DNA from: Alphaproteobacteria bacterium
GTDB taxonomy: Bacteria; Pseudomonadota; Alphaproteobacteria; JANQSM01
Assembly (NCBI GenBank): GCA_028284025.1
Contig: JANQSM010000319.1
Span: 1 to 5,965 of the forward strand
DNA: 5,965 nucleotides
Reading direction: 5' to 3'
The translations under genes and the position numbers were made by a program. The number at the start of each line of letters is the position of its first letter. Positions within the stretch are counted from its first letter, which is position 1. The notes beneath the pieces are model-generated. The model had not been told where the DNA came from, searched no databases, and saw nothing but the letters and a program-made list of their open reading frames with translations. This document shows positions 5,932 through 5,965 of this stretch, one piece after another.

Positions 5932-5965
5932 GTTGTGGGATAAATATATTCTTTAAAACCACAAC
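5932..5965. repeat. Inverted repeat reaching the window edge
   Basis: GTTGTGG at 5932-5938 and CCACAAC at 5959-5965 are exact reverse complements flanking a 20-base AT-rich centre that includes TATATT (5945-5950), a 5/6 match to a -10 element. The arms may extend beyond the window. Together these could be an operator around a promoter for the next gene, but the downstream gene is not visible. The rest of 5884-5931 shows no gene or other structure. Confidence 0.35.

Overview
The window looks like chromosomal DNA of a free-living, flagellated alphaproteobacterium of moderate GC content. It opens with the C-terminal end of the flagellar export protein FlhB and is dominated by a CckA-type hybrid histidine kinase, the top of the CckA-ChpT-CtrA phosphorelay that is specific to Alphaproteobacteria. 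From memory, flhB and cckA lie close together in several alphaproteobacterial lineages (Rhodospirillales-like groups among them), which supports both calls. The genus cannot be read from this sequence.

Layout: (1) 1-149, the end of flhB. (2) 150-249, a 100-base gap with a perfect 7+7 dyad matching a TyrR-type operator pattern. (3) 250-1563, a TAXI-family solute-binding protein anchored by an N-terminal and a second, C-proximal membrane segment, with a cytoplasmic helical tail and no TRAP permease beside it. (4) 1570-2301 on the minus strand, a small single-pass envelope protein resembling the AsmA/DUF748 group. It converges on the TAXI gene with only 6 bases between the stop codons. (5) 2302-2428, a divergent promoter region. 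(6) 2429-5749, the cckA-like gene. (7) 5750-5965, non-coding, with two diverged copies of a short palindromic repeat in opposite orientation and an inverted repeat reaching the window edge.

The most notable feature is the kinase architecture. A complete CckA (two membrane segments, about three PAS regions, HisKA, HATPase, receiver) ends near residue 823. It is followed by a 163-residue Pro/Glu-rich linker with a 12-bp coding repeat, then a second full receiver about 69% identical to the first (82 of 118 aligned positions by eye). Both receivers keep every phosphotransfer residue, and their synonymous sites have diverged, so this is an old, maintained duplication and not an assembly error. It suggests a cell-cycle/motility phosphorelay with two alternative aspartate acceptors on one kinase.

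No CRISPR array, insertion sequence, tRNA or rRNA is visible. Apart from the cckA variant, the genes belong to recognisable families.
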